NCBI RefSeq assembly: GCF_964019925.1
Contig: NZ_OZ026470.1
Coordinates: forward strand, 682,001 to 746,000
DNA from: Spiroplasma endosymbiont of Cantharis nigra
Lineage (GTDB): Bacteria > Bacillota_I > Bacilli_A > Mycoplasmatales > Mycoplasmataceae
DNA length: 64,000 bases
Direction of reading: 5' to 3'
The notes beneath the pieces are model-generated. The model had not been told where the DNA came from. It made no database searches and worked only from the letters and a program-made list of their open reading frames with translations. The translations under genes and the position numbers were made by a program. Every line of letters begins with the position of its first letter. The first letter of the stretch is position 1. Positions 11,163 through 25,511 of the stretch are shown piece after piece.

Positions 11163-11720
11163 TTAGTTTGCTCTTCCTGCATATTTTCCATCAGTAGTAT
11201 TAATTAACACTTTTTCTCCTTCTTTAATAAATAAAGGAACAGTTATTTCTAACCCTGTTTCAACTTTTGCCTTTTTTTGAGCTCCACTAGTTGTATCACC
11301 TTTAACAGCAGGTTCAGCTTCAACTATTGTTAGTTCTATTTTTTCAGGAATAGTTATTCCCAGAATTTCACCATCATACTCTGTCATTTTTACCATAATA
11401 CCATCTGTTATAAATTTTAATTCTCATTCTAATTTTGCTGAAGCAATTTCCACTTGTTCATAAGTTTCAGTATTCATTAAAACACAATTTGAACCATCAT
11501 TATATAAAAATTGCATATCCTTTTTCTCAATTAAAGCCTTATCTACTTTTTCTCCCCCTGTAAAAGTAATTTCAACTCTTGCTGCAGTTCTCAAGTTTTT
11601 AACTTTAACTGTAACTTTTCCCTGTTGTCTACCTGTTTTAGAAAATGAGTTTTCCAAAACAACAAAAATATTCCCATCATATAAGAATGTACTTCCAGGT
11701 CTTAAATCGTTTACTGACAT
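11163..11720 (-). CDS. efp: Translation elongation factor P
   Basis: A 185-aa EF-P of normal length with three beta-barrel domains; one UGA-encoded Trp lies in the middle domain (…KLE-W-ELKF). EF-P enters the ribosomal E site and helps polyproline synthesis. The domain I tip loop reads SKTGRQQG, so the residue normally modified (Lys in KPGKG) appears to be Arg31. The C-terminal domain ends in the usual INTTDGKYAGRA. ATG follows AGGGAG. It is transcribed toward the Asp23-like gene. Confidence 0.95.
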
Positions 11721-11763
11721 AAAATAATCTCCCTTTAATGTATCTAATTAAATTATATATAAA

Positions 11764-11795
11764 AAATCCTCTCTTGTGCTAATTTGAAAGGATTT
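11764..11795 (-). terminator. Terminator after fmt
   Basis: Stem AAATCCT / AGGATTT with T-rich sequence on the minus side, between the fmt stop and the efp start. Confidence 0.6.
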
Positions 11796-11810
11796 ATTTA
11801 TAAATAAAAA

Positions 11811-12758
11811 TTAGTTAAAAATTAAACCAACTTTTATAGGTGAATTTGGATCTTTAAAAGTAGATGCACTAACCATTTTTTTTCCTTCTCTTTGAAGTTC
11901 AATAATTTTTAAAAATCCATTAGTTGTATTTACAATTATTCCCTCTTTATCAATGGCAATTATTTCTCCATTAGCAAATAATTTATCTAATGTCATTAAT
12001 TTCTCTTCATCTTTTATAACTCTTGCTGATTTTATTTTAATTCTTTCTTTGTCAATATATGTAAAAGCAATTGGCTGAGGACTCAAAGCTCTAATAAAAT
12101 TGCAAATTTGCTCAGCTGATTTATTTCAATCTATTTTTTCTTCTTCATTTTTTAAATTATATGCAAAGCTAACTTTAGATTCATCTTGTTGAACTCCAAT
12201 TAATTGCCCTTTTAATATTTGTAATAAACTTTCTTCTATCATTTTTTTACCTAAAACAGCCATTTTTTTAAAAACTGAATCAGCATTATCTTCTTGTGTA
12301 ATTAAAATTTCTGCTTGGCAATACACATCACCAGCATCCATCTTTTTAATCATTTTCATTAATGAAATACCAGTTTTACTTTCTCCATTCATAATTGCAT
12401 ATTGTATCGGGCTTCCACCTCTGTATTTTGGTAAAAGACTTGCATGAACATTAATACAATTTTTAAAGAGATCTAAAATTGGTTGAGTAATAAATTGACC
12501 ATAAGCACAAGTAATCATAAAATCTGCTTTTAGACTTTTTAATTCATCATAAATTTGTGAAATCTTAAAAGGTTGAAATAATCTATATTTTTTACTTAGA
12601 CTATATTCTTTTACTGGTGAAAACTTAATCTCTTTTTTTCTACCAATTTGTTTGTCAGGTTGAGTAATAACACCAACAATTGTTAGACCAGTTTTTTCTA
12701 TACCTTTTAAAATCTCAACAGATATATCAGGAGTACCACAAAATATTACTTTAAACAT
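11811..12758 (-). CDS. fmt: Methionyl-tRNA formyltransferase
   Basis: A 315-aa enzyme that formylates initiator Met-tRNA using 10-formyl-THF. The catalytic triad is visible: Asn103 and His105 in INVHASLLPKYRGG, and Asp141 in the KMDAGD segment. The C-terminal OB-fold tRNA-binding domain follows (about 205-315); one Trp is UGA. ATG overlaps the stop of the upstream DUF2779 gene by one base (TAATG), indicating translational coupling. Length matches the family. Confidence 0.95.
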
Positions 12759-14833
12759 TATTTCTCATCCTCTCTTAATTTCATAAGATCTTTTAAAAAA
12801 TTAGGATTATATTCCTTAACAATATCTACAACTTTTTGTAAAACTACAATCATGGCTAATGTATCTCTGTCACAATATTTAAGCATATCTTCTTTTAAAA
12901 TTACTTCATATTCTTCTTGACTGATTACATTATCTAAAAATTGTCTGAAAGTTTGGCTTGCTTTATCACCTTTATTAATTTTTAGGTCCTTGTAACTCAA
13001 ACTACTATCCAAAGCAGGTTGAGTTTTTTTAATTGAATATGAACCTCTAAACTCTGGATGATAAATTAATCAATTGTCTCCTCTTTTTCTGAAGAATTCC
13101 ATTAAGTCAATAGTATTCATATAAATGTAAGTTAAAGGAATTGTGAATTGAGGATAACAATAAATAAGATTTTTTAAAACTCCCTTTTCAAAAGATTTAT
13201 TATATGCCACATAAATGCCTGGACCATATTTAAAACAATCTCTAATAAAATTTAATAAAAATTCTGGTCTTGGATCATCTTGATTACTTGCAATAAAGTT
13301 TAAATGTTTCATTGTATTTATTGGGTCATTAAAATCATAATTTGGATTATCAATAACATGAATTGAATATTGAAATGGAATTTGTTGGTAAGCTCAAGAA
13401 TTATCATACTTAGGAATTGCTCATTTTACTGTTTCAAAGTCGTACATATAAACTGGATAATCATAATATTGTTTTAAATCTTTTAAGATTGTTTCATATG
13501 AACCAGCTTTGATAATATCATTGGCTGTAATTTTATTATTTTTTATAAAATTGGAAACAACATTAATTACTCTTTTTTGATCTTGCTTAAACAAATTTTT
13601 AGAATTATAAATATATTTATTATCATCTAAGTCCTTGATATTTTCAATATAAATATCTTTTGGAAATAAGGAATGTATAACTGCTGCAGAAGCTTTAAAA
13701 CCTGATAATTCGTAAAGATTAAATTTACTTTTATCATAATATGGAACAACATGTTGACAATATTTTTCATCAAGTTTATAGCTTAATTTTGCATATTCTA
13801 ATTTAATTTTTTTACACTTTTCATTAAATAAATTCTCTTTTGTTTCAAAAAAAGCTGATATTTTCGCTATACAACCATCAAAATAGAAATCATTTGCTTC
13901 CATTCCTTCAATTAAACTATTAATTTTTGGAAGCTTTATTGAATTCTCCAATTTATCTGTAACTCTTATTAATTGTGAATATATTAAATCAGATTCGCCA
14001 CTAATTGGAAGTTTTAAATCCTTAGTTTTAGGTTTTACGTCCTTTTCATAATCTATATCATATAGATCTGATACTTCAAAATCTCGTCTTTCTTCTTTAA
14101 TACCAATTCCTCTAATATAGTCTCTATTTATTAGACCTATTTTTACATCATCAACAATGTAACCATTTTTTTCTAAAACTTTTTTTTGATACATAATATC
14201 AAAAAAATGCTCAGTCTTTGAAGAGGTTGAAGCCTTAAATTCAACAATAGTAACGTGCTTATTACCATTGTTAATTAAAACGTCACATCTAACTCTTAAC
14301 ATAGAGTCATTAGCTTCAAAAGTGGGCTCAAACAAATACTTTATATTATTATTATCTAAAATCTCACGTGTTTTTTGAATTGTTTGACTATATTCCATTT
14401 CCTGAAAATCAAAATATTCAAAATTTGTTTTCTCCACTGAATTCTCTTCATATAATTTTTCAATAAAATACTCCCTAGCAGCTTCACCAACTGCCAATCC
14501 ATCAACAATTGTTTCTGCAGGAAGACCTGATATTTCAAAACCATTAAGACCATTTAATTGTTTAATTAATAATTCTTTTTGATTCAGCTCCTCTTTTGAT
14601 AAAAGACTTTCTTCTTTTGTCAATAAATCAGAATATAAATCAATTGCATTAAATCCAGAAGAAGAATTAAAATCATCTTCCGTGTTCATTTCAACTTTGT
14701 AATGAGTTTCAAGAATCTTATTTTTTTTCAAATTAATAATTGTTTTAAAATTTTCTAAATTGTGAAAAATTCAAGCTATTTTTGGGCATACACCCATATA
14801 TCTTTTAAAATCTTCTTTTGTAACTACTTTCAT
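12758..14833 (-). CDS. DUF2779 protein: PD-(D/E)XK-like domain joined to DEDD exonuclease-like domain
   Basis: A 691-aa protein. Residues about 110-235 look like a RecB/Cas4-type PD-(D/E)XK nuclease: an acidic residue near 184 in RVRCDVLI, then IVEFKAS with Glu198 and Lys200, then a helix with MYQKKVLEKNG. Residues about 460-690 match the DUF2779 family, whose pattern resembles a DEDD 3'-5' exonuclease: YDFETVK (DxE), YNKSFEKGVL, and a final CDRDTLAMI. I infer two metal-dependent nuclease centres in one chain. ATG at 14831-14833 follows GGGGAT. The stop overlaps the fmt start. Several UGA codons are Trp. The biological role is unknown; DNA repair or defence are possibilities. Confidence 0.7.
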
Positions 14834-14872
14834 CTTATAATCCCCTAAACAAAAAACATATTATAAAATATG

Positions 14873-15502
14873 TTACTTATTTCTTCTTGGTATAAATTTA
14901 ACTGTTGTTGCTTTAATAGCTTTATCCATTTGAAGAGAAATATCTTTATTACTTTTTTGAGTTTTTTTCTCAACTTTGATATTTTTAAGTTCCTCTTTAA
15001 CTTGAGTTTTATGTTCAATAGTTTTTAATTTTTCTTCTTTTTTAAGTACAACTTTTTCTTGTTTTGTTAATTTAACTTTTTTTTCTGCAATAGCTATCCT
15101 TCTTTTTGTATTTTCAAGGTCAATTTCACCATTAACTTGTCAAGCAGTTACATAGTTATTTTTTCCTGATTTTGTAGTAATTCCTTCTACTTCATATGCA
15201 TTAGTTGAAATTAACTTATTTGTTTTTGGTTCAAACATTTGAACAACAACATCAAAAACATCTCTATATTTGTACTCTACGCCTTTTCTAGCATAAACCT
15301 TTTCATATTCAACTTTAATGTTTTTAATGTTTTGTGTTTTTGCCAGATAGTTTTTAATTTCTTCTTTAACTACTTTTTTTCTTTTTTGTTGTTCAACTTT
15401 TTGAGCTTTTTTACTTGTTATTGATGAAACTATAACAAATATTAAAACAACTAAAACAACAACTCCAATTACAATAGTACTTGTTGAACTGCTTAATAAC
15501 AT
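14873..15502 (-). CDS. Membrane-anchored Lys-rich protein
   Basis: A 209-aa protein with one N-terminal transmembrane helix (about residues 8-28, IVIGVVVLVVLIFVIV) and a highly basic remainder. Residues 30-120 contain a small mixed alpha/beta region (VEYEKVYARKGVEYKYRDVF); residues 125-200 are Lys/Glu-rich and probably helical. No lipobox cysteine. The start gives a typical anchor segment, with AGAAGGTG upstream. The function is not recognised. It is transcribed between mnmA and the DUF2779 gene. Confidence 0.75.
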
Positions 15503-15549
15503 GTAACTCTACACCTTCTTCTAATTCTTTTTTATTTTAACTCATTTTT

Positions 15550-16692
<1,143 letters not shown>

Positions 16693-18426
16693 TTATTTCT
16701 TTTTTTTCTGTTCCTTTTTTGATAGTTTACTAATTTTTTTATCTACTTTTGAGTCATTATATCAATCCTCAAATGAATCAAAATTAAAAGAATTTAAGTT
16801 TTGATTCTTAGTTAATTTTGATTTTACTTGTAGGCTTTCTACAAGTTGAGTTGTGCCACCATCTTTTTCAAAAAAATCAGTTTTCACCTTATTTTTTTTA
16901 TTTCTATTTTCAAGACTATTAAAAGCTTTTTGTAGATCATCAACTGTATTTGCAATAGTGTAATCAGAATTATTTATTACCGGCAATGAGTAATTATTAT
17001 CCTCTTTAAAGAATAAATTTAACTCCTTTGTATCTAAATCAGCACTTGGAAGTGTATTACTAATGTTTAAAGATTTATCATTATTCTTTTTCGCATTTTC
17101 ATCTTCAAAATTAACATGCACAATTTTGTCTATTTTTTGTTCAGCATCGGCTTTAGTTTCTAAATTTTGTTTGACGTTCATTTCATCTCTTTTAATTTCC
17201 ATTTTTTGAAGTTTTTTGTCATCTTCAATTTCTTGCAGATCTTGAAAATTTTTTTGTTCTTTAAGATTTTGTTCTTCAATTCCTTTTTTCTGCTCTTCAA
17301 GTGCTTTTGATTGTTCATCAAGCAGTCTTTTTTCTACTAGTTTTTTTTGAATTATTAATTTTCTATTAGTTAATCATTGTTCTTCTGTCATTTTTCTTTT
17401 TTCTTCTAATAGTTTTATTTCTGCTAATCTATTTTCTTCTTCTAATTCTACTTCAACTAATTTTTTTTCAGCTAAAAATTTTTGCTCCATTAAAATTTTT
17501 TCCTCATTTAGTCTTTTATTTTCAGCTAAAAGTTTATTTTCTACTAATAATTTTTCTTCCATTAATCTTTTATTTTCTGTTAACAACTTATTTTCTACTA
17601 ATAACATATTTGCAGATAATAATTTTTCATCATCTAACTGATTTTCAAAGAATTCTTTTTTATTATCAAAATTTATTTTATCTTTTACATCATTCTTAAT
17701 ATCATTTTTCTCTTCTTCTTTAATAATTTTAGAAAAAAATACATTTTCATTCTCATTTTTATCTGAATTTACTTCATTTGATTTTTGAACTAAAGAACTA
17801 TCTTTTTCTTTATTTTCTTTGTTCTTTACAACTTCTTCTTTATTATTAAAAATATCAGTTATTTGCTCTGAAGTCATTTCCACAGTTTTTTTAATCTCAT
17901 CAATTTTTTTATTTAATGAAACTTCTAACTCTTTTAGTTCTTGTTGATAAGAATTTGTTTTAGGCACTAACTTCTCATTTCTAGCTAAATTATAGTTTTT
18001 AAATTTATTATTTGGTTTTAAATCAATATTTAATTTATTAAGAAGATAATCTTTATCATTTTGTTCATTTTCATAACTTCTAACTCTTAAATCAATAATT
18101 TCTTTTCTTATATCAGATCTTCTTGGCATAATCATCTTATCAACTAAATTAATTGACTCATATGTTTTATTACCAATATCAGTTTTTTGAAAAGCCAAAT
18201 TATTTGAATTTTCTGGAGCAAAAAAATGAGAATTAGCATTTTGAACAAGATCAATTTTTGATATGTTTTTTGCTTTAAATTCCATTGTTTTATCCAATTC
18301 TGTTAAAATTGTCTCTCCAGAGTTTTCATCAAATCATAGTTTATTTGTATAAAAATCCCCTGAGTTTTCATCAAAGGTATTTGTTAAATTTTTATTAATT
18401 TTTAAAACTTTTATTTTATCAGACAT
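16693..18426 (-). CDS. Acidic/basic coiled-coil protein with heptad arrays
   Basis: A 577-aa cytosolic protein. The N-terminus holds two short related segments (NTFDENSGDFYTNKL and WFDENSGETILTE). Residues about 225-400 are a long coiled coil built from near-repeats of LLVENKLLAENKRLxEEK, continuing through EEQ/KKL blocks. The C-terminal 150 residues are Lys/Asp/Asn-rich and end in a poly-Lys tail. No signal or membrane segment. UGA-encoded Trp occur at two places after residue 350. The family is not recognised. With the 565-aa and 633-aa proteins it forms a set of three long coiled-coil genes within 12 kb; a cytoskeletal or scaffold role is a guess. ATG at 18424-18426 follows GAGGT. Confidence 0.85.
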
Positions 18427-18492
18427 AATAAACCTCACTAACTAATTATACAATAATTAGTGGCTTTGAAAAATAATACTTTATGTAAAAAA

Positions 18493-18511
18493 AATAACCT
18501 TATAGGTTATT
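18493..18511 (-). terminator. Terminator of the heat-shock operon after dnaJ
   Basis: Stem AATAACCT / AGGTTATT with a 3-nt loop and a T-run on the minus strand; it overlaps the dnaJ stop codon. Confidence 0.75.
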
Positions 18512-19634
18512 CTTCTAAATTATTTGTAACTTTAAAATCAGTTGAATTTAATATACTTTGCAATTTTTCTCTCTCGTTTTTTTCAAGATCTTTTGGAATT
18601 ACAAAATTAACTTCTAATAATAAATTACCTCTGTGAGATGATTTAACACCTCTATATAGTCCATAATTTTTAACAGTAATAATATCTCCATTTTTAATAC
18701 CTTTTGGTATTTTTACATTAATATTTCCATCTAATGTTTTTATAGAAATTTCATTTGCAAGAATAGCATCTAGATAACTAATATCAAATTTAAATTTAAT
18801 ATCAAACTCATTTACTATTGCTAATTTTTTAGAACCATTCAGATGTATATCTGCATATAAATGCCCACGTTCTCCACCATTTGGAGAATAGTTTCCTGCA
18901 TTTCTTAAAACAATTTGCTGACCTGGAACTAAACCTTTTGGTATTGGCATCATGACAGTTTCCTTTTTAAGAACAGTTGCATTTCCTCTACAAGTTTTAC
19001 ATGGATTCTTATTTTCTTTTCCATTTCCCTTACATTTTGGACAAGATTGTTGTGTTTGAAATTTAGCAATACCCATATCTTGAAGTACAGTAACAACACC
19101 ATGTCCATTACATACTTCACACTCAACAATATCTGATTTTGATTTTGCACCAGTTCCATCACAATTATCACATTTTGAAATTAAATCCATTTTAATTTCT
19201 TTGTCAACTCCAAATAATAATTCTTTTAGAGTTAAATTAACATCTATTACAACATCTTTTCCTCTTGAAGATCTTGCTCTTGAAGAAGAATTACCTCTTC
19301 CTCCAAAAAAATTAGAAAAGATGTCTGAGAAAAAGTCTCCTGCTCCTCCCATATTTGAGAAGAAGTCTCCGAATCCTTGTCCAAATCCACCACCAAAGCC
19401 AGAACCCATTCCACTTAATCCATCGTGACCAAACTGATCATAAGCTTGACGTTTATTTGCATCCAATAGTACTTCAGCTGCTTCTGTAGCTTCTTTAAAC
19501 TTTTCTTCCGCATCTGGTTCTTTACAAATATCTGGGTGGTATTTTTTAGCTAACTTACGATATGCTTTTTTGATATCATCTTCAGATGAAGATTTGGCAA
19601 TACCCAAAATTTCATAGTAATCTCTTTTAGCCAT
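18507..19634 (-). CDS. dnaJ: Chaperone DnaJ (Hsp40)
   Basis: A 375-aa class I Hsp40. The J domain has HPD at residues 33-35; a Gly/Phe-rich linker spans about 73-115; four zinc-binding CxxC repeats (CDNC, CEVC, CPKC, CKTC) span about 155-207; C-terminal substrate-binding domains follow. It delivers substrates to DnaK and stimulates its ATPase. No UGA Trp codons interrupt it. It lies last in the block clpB/hrcA/grpE/dnaK/dnaJ, separated from dnaK by 56 nt that contain a strong hairpin (19658-19686). Confidence 0.97.
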   Translation of the reverse strand: MAKRDYYEILGIAKSSSEDDIKKAYRKLAKKYHPDICKEPDAEEKFKEATEAAEVLLDANKRQAYDQFGHDGLSGMGSGFGGGFGQGFGDFFSNMGGAGDFFSDIFSNFFGGRGNSSSRARSSRGKDVVIDVNLTLKELLFGVDKEIKMDLISKCDNCDGTGAKSKSDIVECEVCNGHGVVTVLQDMGIAKFQTQQSCPKCKGNGKENKNPCKTCRGNATVLKKETVMMPIPKGLVPGQQIVLRNAGNYSPNGGERGHLYADIHLNGSKKLAIVNEFDIKFKFDISYLDAILANEISIKTLDGNINVKIPKGIKNGDIITVKNYGLYRGVKSSHRGNLLLEVNFVIPKDLEKNEREKLQSILNSTDFKVTNNLEE

Positions 19635-19657
19635 AATATACCTTCTTTCTTATCTTT

Positions 19658-19686
19658 AAAAAACAACTACAAATTAGTTGTTTTTT
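19658..19686 (-). terminator. Hairpin between dnaK and dnaJ
   Basis: Perfect 12-bp stem AAAAAACAACTA / TAGTTGTTTTTT with a 5-nt loop and U-tract, just after the dnaK stop. It could end or attenuate transcription before dnaJ, or define the dnaK mRNA 3' end. Confidence 0.75.
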
Positions 19687-19690
19687 AAAA

Positions 19691-21559
<1,869 letters not shown>

Positions 21560-22198
21560 TTACTCTGCAACTTTTACAGCTGCATGTTTAATAACTCTAT
21601 CATGTAATTTATAACCATTCGAAACAACGATTGCTATTTTCCCTGATTTAAATTCTTCACTTTTTACTTGCTCAATTGCAGAATGCAATTCTGGATTGAA
21701 ATCATCTCCTGGTTTTACAACAACCATTGCTACACCAGCATTTGTTAATGCTTGGTCAATTTGATTAATAATCATTTCAAATCCCATTAAATAATTTTTA
21801 ATTTCAGCATTATCAGGAGTTGATTTTAAAACTCCTCTAAACATATCTATTGCTGGAATCAGCTCTGAAGCTAATTTTTCACCGCCATACTTTCTAACCA
21901 AAACACTTTCATTTTGAAATCTTCTAACTGTATTTTGATTATCAGCTACCGCAATTAATCTTGCTTCTTCTAGTTTTGCAATTTCATCATTCAAAGCTAC
22001 AAACTCTAATTCCAATTTTTCAATATTAGAAAGTTCTTCAACTTTAACTTCCTTATTTTTTTTGTCTTCAGTTTTTATATCTTTATGATCTTTATCAGAT
22101 TTTTCATCTTTAATTTCTTTTACTTTTGGATTTATATTTAATTCTTTTTTAATTATTTCAAATAGATCCAAAATTTTTTTCATTTTTTCTTTTTCCAT
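21560..22198 (-). CDS. grpE: DnaK nucleotide exchange factor GrpE
   Basis: A 212-aa GrpE. A Lys/Glu-rich N-terminal region (about 1-75) runs into the long dimerisation coiled coil and then the beta-domain, with the family signatures ELIPAIDMFRG and NPELHSAIEQV. It promotes ADP release from DnaK. ATG at 22196-22198 follows AAGGAG and lies 2 nt past the hrcA stop, so the two are translationally linked. Confidence 0.96.
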   Translation of the reverse strand: MEKEKMKKILDLFEIIKKELNINPKVKEIKDEKSDKDHKDIKTEDKKNKEVKVEELSNIEKLELEFVALNDEIAKLEEARLIAVADNQNTVRRFQNESVLVRKYGGEKLASELIPAIDMFRGVLKSTPDNAEIKNYLMGFEMIINQIDQALTNAGVAMVVVKPGDDFNPELHSAIEQVKSEEFKSGKIAIVVSNGYKLHDRVIKHAAVKVAE

Positions 22199-22200
22199 TT

Positions 22201-23220
22201 TTATTCTCCTTCCAACAAAAACTTTTCTTCAATTTTATTGCTTATTCATTCTAAAAGTTTTGACACTTTATCATATTCAATTCTTTTAGGCCCAACTAGA
22301 GCTAAAGCACCTTTGCCCCCACCTTTTGTGGGAAAGTTTGTCCCAATAACTGCAATATCATCATTTTCATTACCTGTTTCTAAACCAATAGCTACAGTAG
22401 TTTTGTTTGTTTTACTTTGGTAATTAAATCAAACAAAGGGAGAAGCATTTTCAATAAATTGAATAATATCTTTTATCTTATTTGCATCATTAAACTCTGG
22501 GTTTTCTAATAAATATTTAACACCACTTGTTCTTGATTTATTTGAATCTGTATGTATTAAAGCTCCTATTAAAGTTTGTAATACAAACTCATATTTTTTA
22601 ACTTGCTGTCTTAATACAGGAATCATTGCTTGTGATTTTGTTTCAATTTCAGAAATTTTAGAATTTACTAATCTTTCATTAAATAAATCAATTGATAATC
22701 TTAGTTCTTCTAAAGTTATTGAATCAAGATTTATATTTTTATTTTCAATTGCTCCATTTGAAAGAACAAATATTACAACTGCAGATTTATTTGAAATAGG
22801 TATTAATTCAATTTTTGATAAGAGTAATTCACCATTTACTTCTGAAGTCGCAACAACTGTTGCTAATTTTGTCATTTCGCTTAAGATTGATGAGGTTTTT
22901 TCTAAAATCTCATCAATAGTGGCTCCTCTTTTTTTAAAGATCTCATTAATCTGAACTTTGATATCTTCAATGTTATTTGATTCCATAAGATTATCAACAT
23001 AGTATCTATAACCTTTTGTTGAAGGAACTTTTCCAGAAGAAGTATGAGCTTTTTCTAAAAAGCCTTGTTCCTCTAGAAATGCTGATTCATTTCTAATTGT
23101 TGCAGATGATACTTCCATTGTTAATACCTCTTGAATCCTTTTAGAACCAACTGGTAATGCAGTTTTAATATATTCTTCTATAATGGATTTTAAAATTAGG
23201 TTTTGACGTTTTGTTAACAA
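22201..23220 (-). CDS. hrcA: Heat-inducible transcription repressor HrcA
   Basis: A 339-aa HrcA: N-terminal winged helix (MLTKRQNLILKSIIEEYIKT… with PVGSKRI and SSATIRNE), then the GAF-like and dimerisation domains. It binds CIRCE and represses heat-shock genes, with GroE-dependent activity in Bacillus. The start is TTG at 23218-23220, supported by GGAGGTG 7 nt upstream and by the family N-terminus. One UGA Trp lies near residue 265. Its own CIRCE lies 40-66 nt upstream, so it is autoregulated. Confidence 0.97.
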
Positions 23221-23259
23221 TTAAAAACACCTCCATAACAATACATTTCTAGTTTATCA

Positions 23260-23286
23260 ATAGCACTCTTAATAATCAAGTGCTAA
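23260..23286. promoter_or_regulatory. CIRCE operator of hrcA-grpE-dnaK
   Basis: Arms ATAGCACTC and AAGTGCTAA around a 9-nt spacer, differing from the consensus palindrome at two positions. It overlaps the stop codon of clpB (23283-23285). Confidence 0.9.
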
Positions 23287-25430
23287 TTTAATTTATTTGA
23301 AGTTGATAGTACAAAATTGTTATTTTTAACATCAATTACATAATTTCTCTTAGGTTCTATCTCACTCGAAACTATTGCCCTTGCAATTAAAGTCTCAATA
23401 TTTCTTTCAATATATCTTTTAATTGGTCGAGCACCATATTGTTGATCATAACCTTCTTCTAAAATTTTTTTTATAGATGAATCTGTAAAATTTATAATAT
23501 ATTCATTTGATAATAAAACTCTCTCTTTTAATTCATCTAAAGTTTTTATAATAACTTCTTTAATAACATCTTTAGATAAAGCATTGAAAGTCACAATATT
23601 ATCAATTCTATTTAAAAATTCAGGTCTAAAGAATTTTCTTAAATTCTCATTTAGAACATCTTGGTCAATTAACTCTGGTGGTGTTGAAATTAGATATTCA
23701 GAACCAATATTTGAAGTCATAATTATGATTGTATTTTTAAAATCAATTGTCTTTCCAAGAGAATCAGTAACTCTACCATCATCTAAAATTTGTAAAAATA
23801 TATTAAAAACATCTGGATGAGCTTTTTCTACTTCATCAAATAATAGTATTGAATATGGGGCTCTTCTTACAGCCTCAGTAAGTTTACCTCCCTCTTCATA
23901 ACCAACATAACCAGGAGGAGAACCTAATAATTTAGATACTGAATGTTTTTCCATATATTCAGACATATCAAATCTAAGCATTTTTTTCTCACTTCCAAAT
24001 AAATTTTTTGCAAGTGATTTTGCAACTTCTGTTTTACCAACACCAGTTGGACCTAAAAATAAGAAACTACCTATTGGCTTATTTGGGTCTTTAATTCCAC
24101 TTCTACTTCGAATAATTGCATCAGATACAAGTTCTAATGCTTGATTTTGACCTTTTACCATTTTTTTAAGTGTTGTACTTAAACCTAAAAGTTTTTGTTT
24201 CTCACTTTCAATTAGATTTTCCATTTCTATTCCAGTTCATTTAGATACAATTGAAGCAATTTCAATTTCAGTAACCTCCTCTGAAATTAATTTTTCCTTA
24301 TTATTATCAAGTGCAGAACTTAATTGTTTTTCTAAGGCTGGTAATAATGAATATTGAATTTCTCCAGCTCTTTGATAATTAGCTTGTGCTTGAACTTGCT
24401 CTAGTTCAATTTTTAAACTATCAATAGTAGACCTAAACTGATTAATTTTTTCTAATGCTTTTTTTTCAGAATTTCATTTATTATTAAATTCGGCTTGTTT
24501 TGTTTTTAAATTTTTTAGTTCTTTTTCGGCTTGTTGTAATCTATCTTTAGATTTTTCATCTTGCTCCTTAGAAAGTGCTGCTTTTTCAATTTCTAATTGC
24601 ATAACTTTTCTATCAATTTGATATAACTCTGTAGGAACTGATGCTAACTCTGTTTTAATTGTTGCACTTGCCTCGTCTACCAAGTCAATTGCCTTATCTG
24701 GTAAAAATCTATCGGAGATATATCTATCACTTAATTGTGCAGCTGCAACTAAAGCATTATCATGAATTCTTACTCCATGGTATGTTTCAAAACGCTCCTT
24801 TAATCCTCTTAAAATTGAAATTGTTTCTTCAATAGTGGGTTCACTTACAATAACTTTTTGAAATCTTCTTTCAAGTGCCGCATCTTTTTCTATATATTCT
24901 CTGTATTCTTTTAGAGTTGTTGCTCCAATAACTTTAATACCACCTCTAGCAAGAGAAGGTTTTAATAGGTTTGAAACATCCATTCCTCCCCCGTTTCCAG
25001 TTTTACCTGCTCCCACAATTAAATGTAATTCATCGATAAATAATATTATTTGACCATTTTCTTTTTGAATTGCATTTACAATTCCCTTGATTCTTGCTTC
25101 ATAATCTCCTAAAAAACTAGCTCCAGCCATAACACTTCCCATGTCTAACTCTAGAATTTTTTTATCTTTTAAAACACTTGGAACATCACCTTTATTTATT
25201 CGTTGAGCTAAACCTTCTGCAATAGCTGTTTTACCAACACCAGGCTCACCAATTAAAACCGGATTATTTTTAGTCTTTCTACTTAATATTCTAATTACTC
25301 TCATAATCTCATCATCTCTTCCAATGATTGGATCAATTTTTCCTTCTTTTGCATCCTTTGTTAAATCCCTTGTATATTTATTTAGGATTTCTGGATCATT
25401 TAAAGGATCTGGTTTTTGTGTAAAATCCAT
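23283..25430 (-). CDS. clpB: ATP-dependent disaggregase ClpB, form without N-terminal domain
   Basis: A 715-aa Hsp100. Two AAA+ modules are present: Walker [10 protein letters not shown] (about 60-68) and GPTGVGKTE (460-468), with the middle coiled-coil domain between (about 260-390). The usual N-terminal Clp-N domain (about 150 residues) is missing; the protein begins directly at [20 protein letters not shown]. With DnaK/DnaJ/GrpE it resolubilises aggregates. ATG at 25428-25430 is preferred to the ATG two codons earlier because GAGGAGG then lies 7 nt upstream. Two CIRCE copies flank its promoter. Confidence 0.95.
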
Positions 25431-25448
25431 AAACATTCCTCCTCTTGA

Positions 25449-25475
25449 TTAGCACTCTATGTGTCTAATTGCTAA
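25449..25475. promoter_or_regulatory. CIRCE operator of clpB, proximal copy
   Basis: TTAGCACTC, 9-nt spacer, AATTGCTAA. It lies downstream of the -10, over the expected transcription start. Confidence 0.88.
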
Positions 25476-25483
25476 TCAATAAT

Positions 25484-25511
25484 ATATTACATTTTGTTTT
25501 AGCAATGTCAA
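25484..25511 (-). promoter_or_regulatory. clpB promoter
   Basis: Consensus -35 TTGACA (25506-25511), 16-nt spacer, -10 TAATAT (25484-25489). CIRCE copies lie on both sides. Confidence 0.75.
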
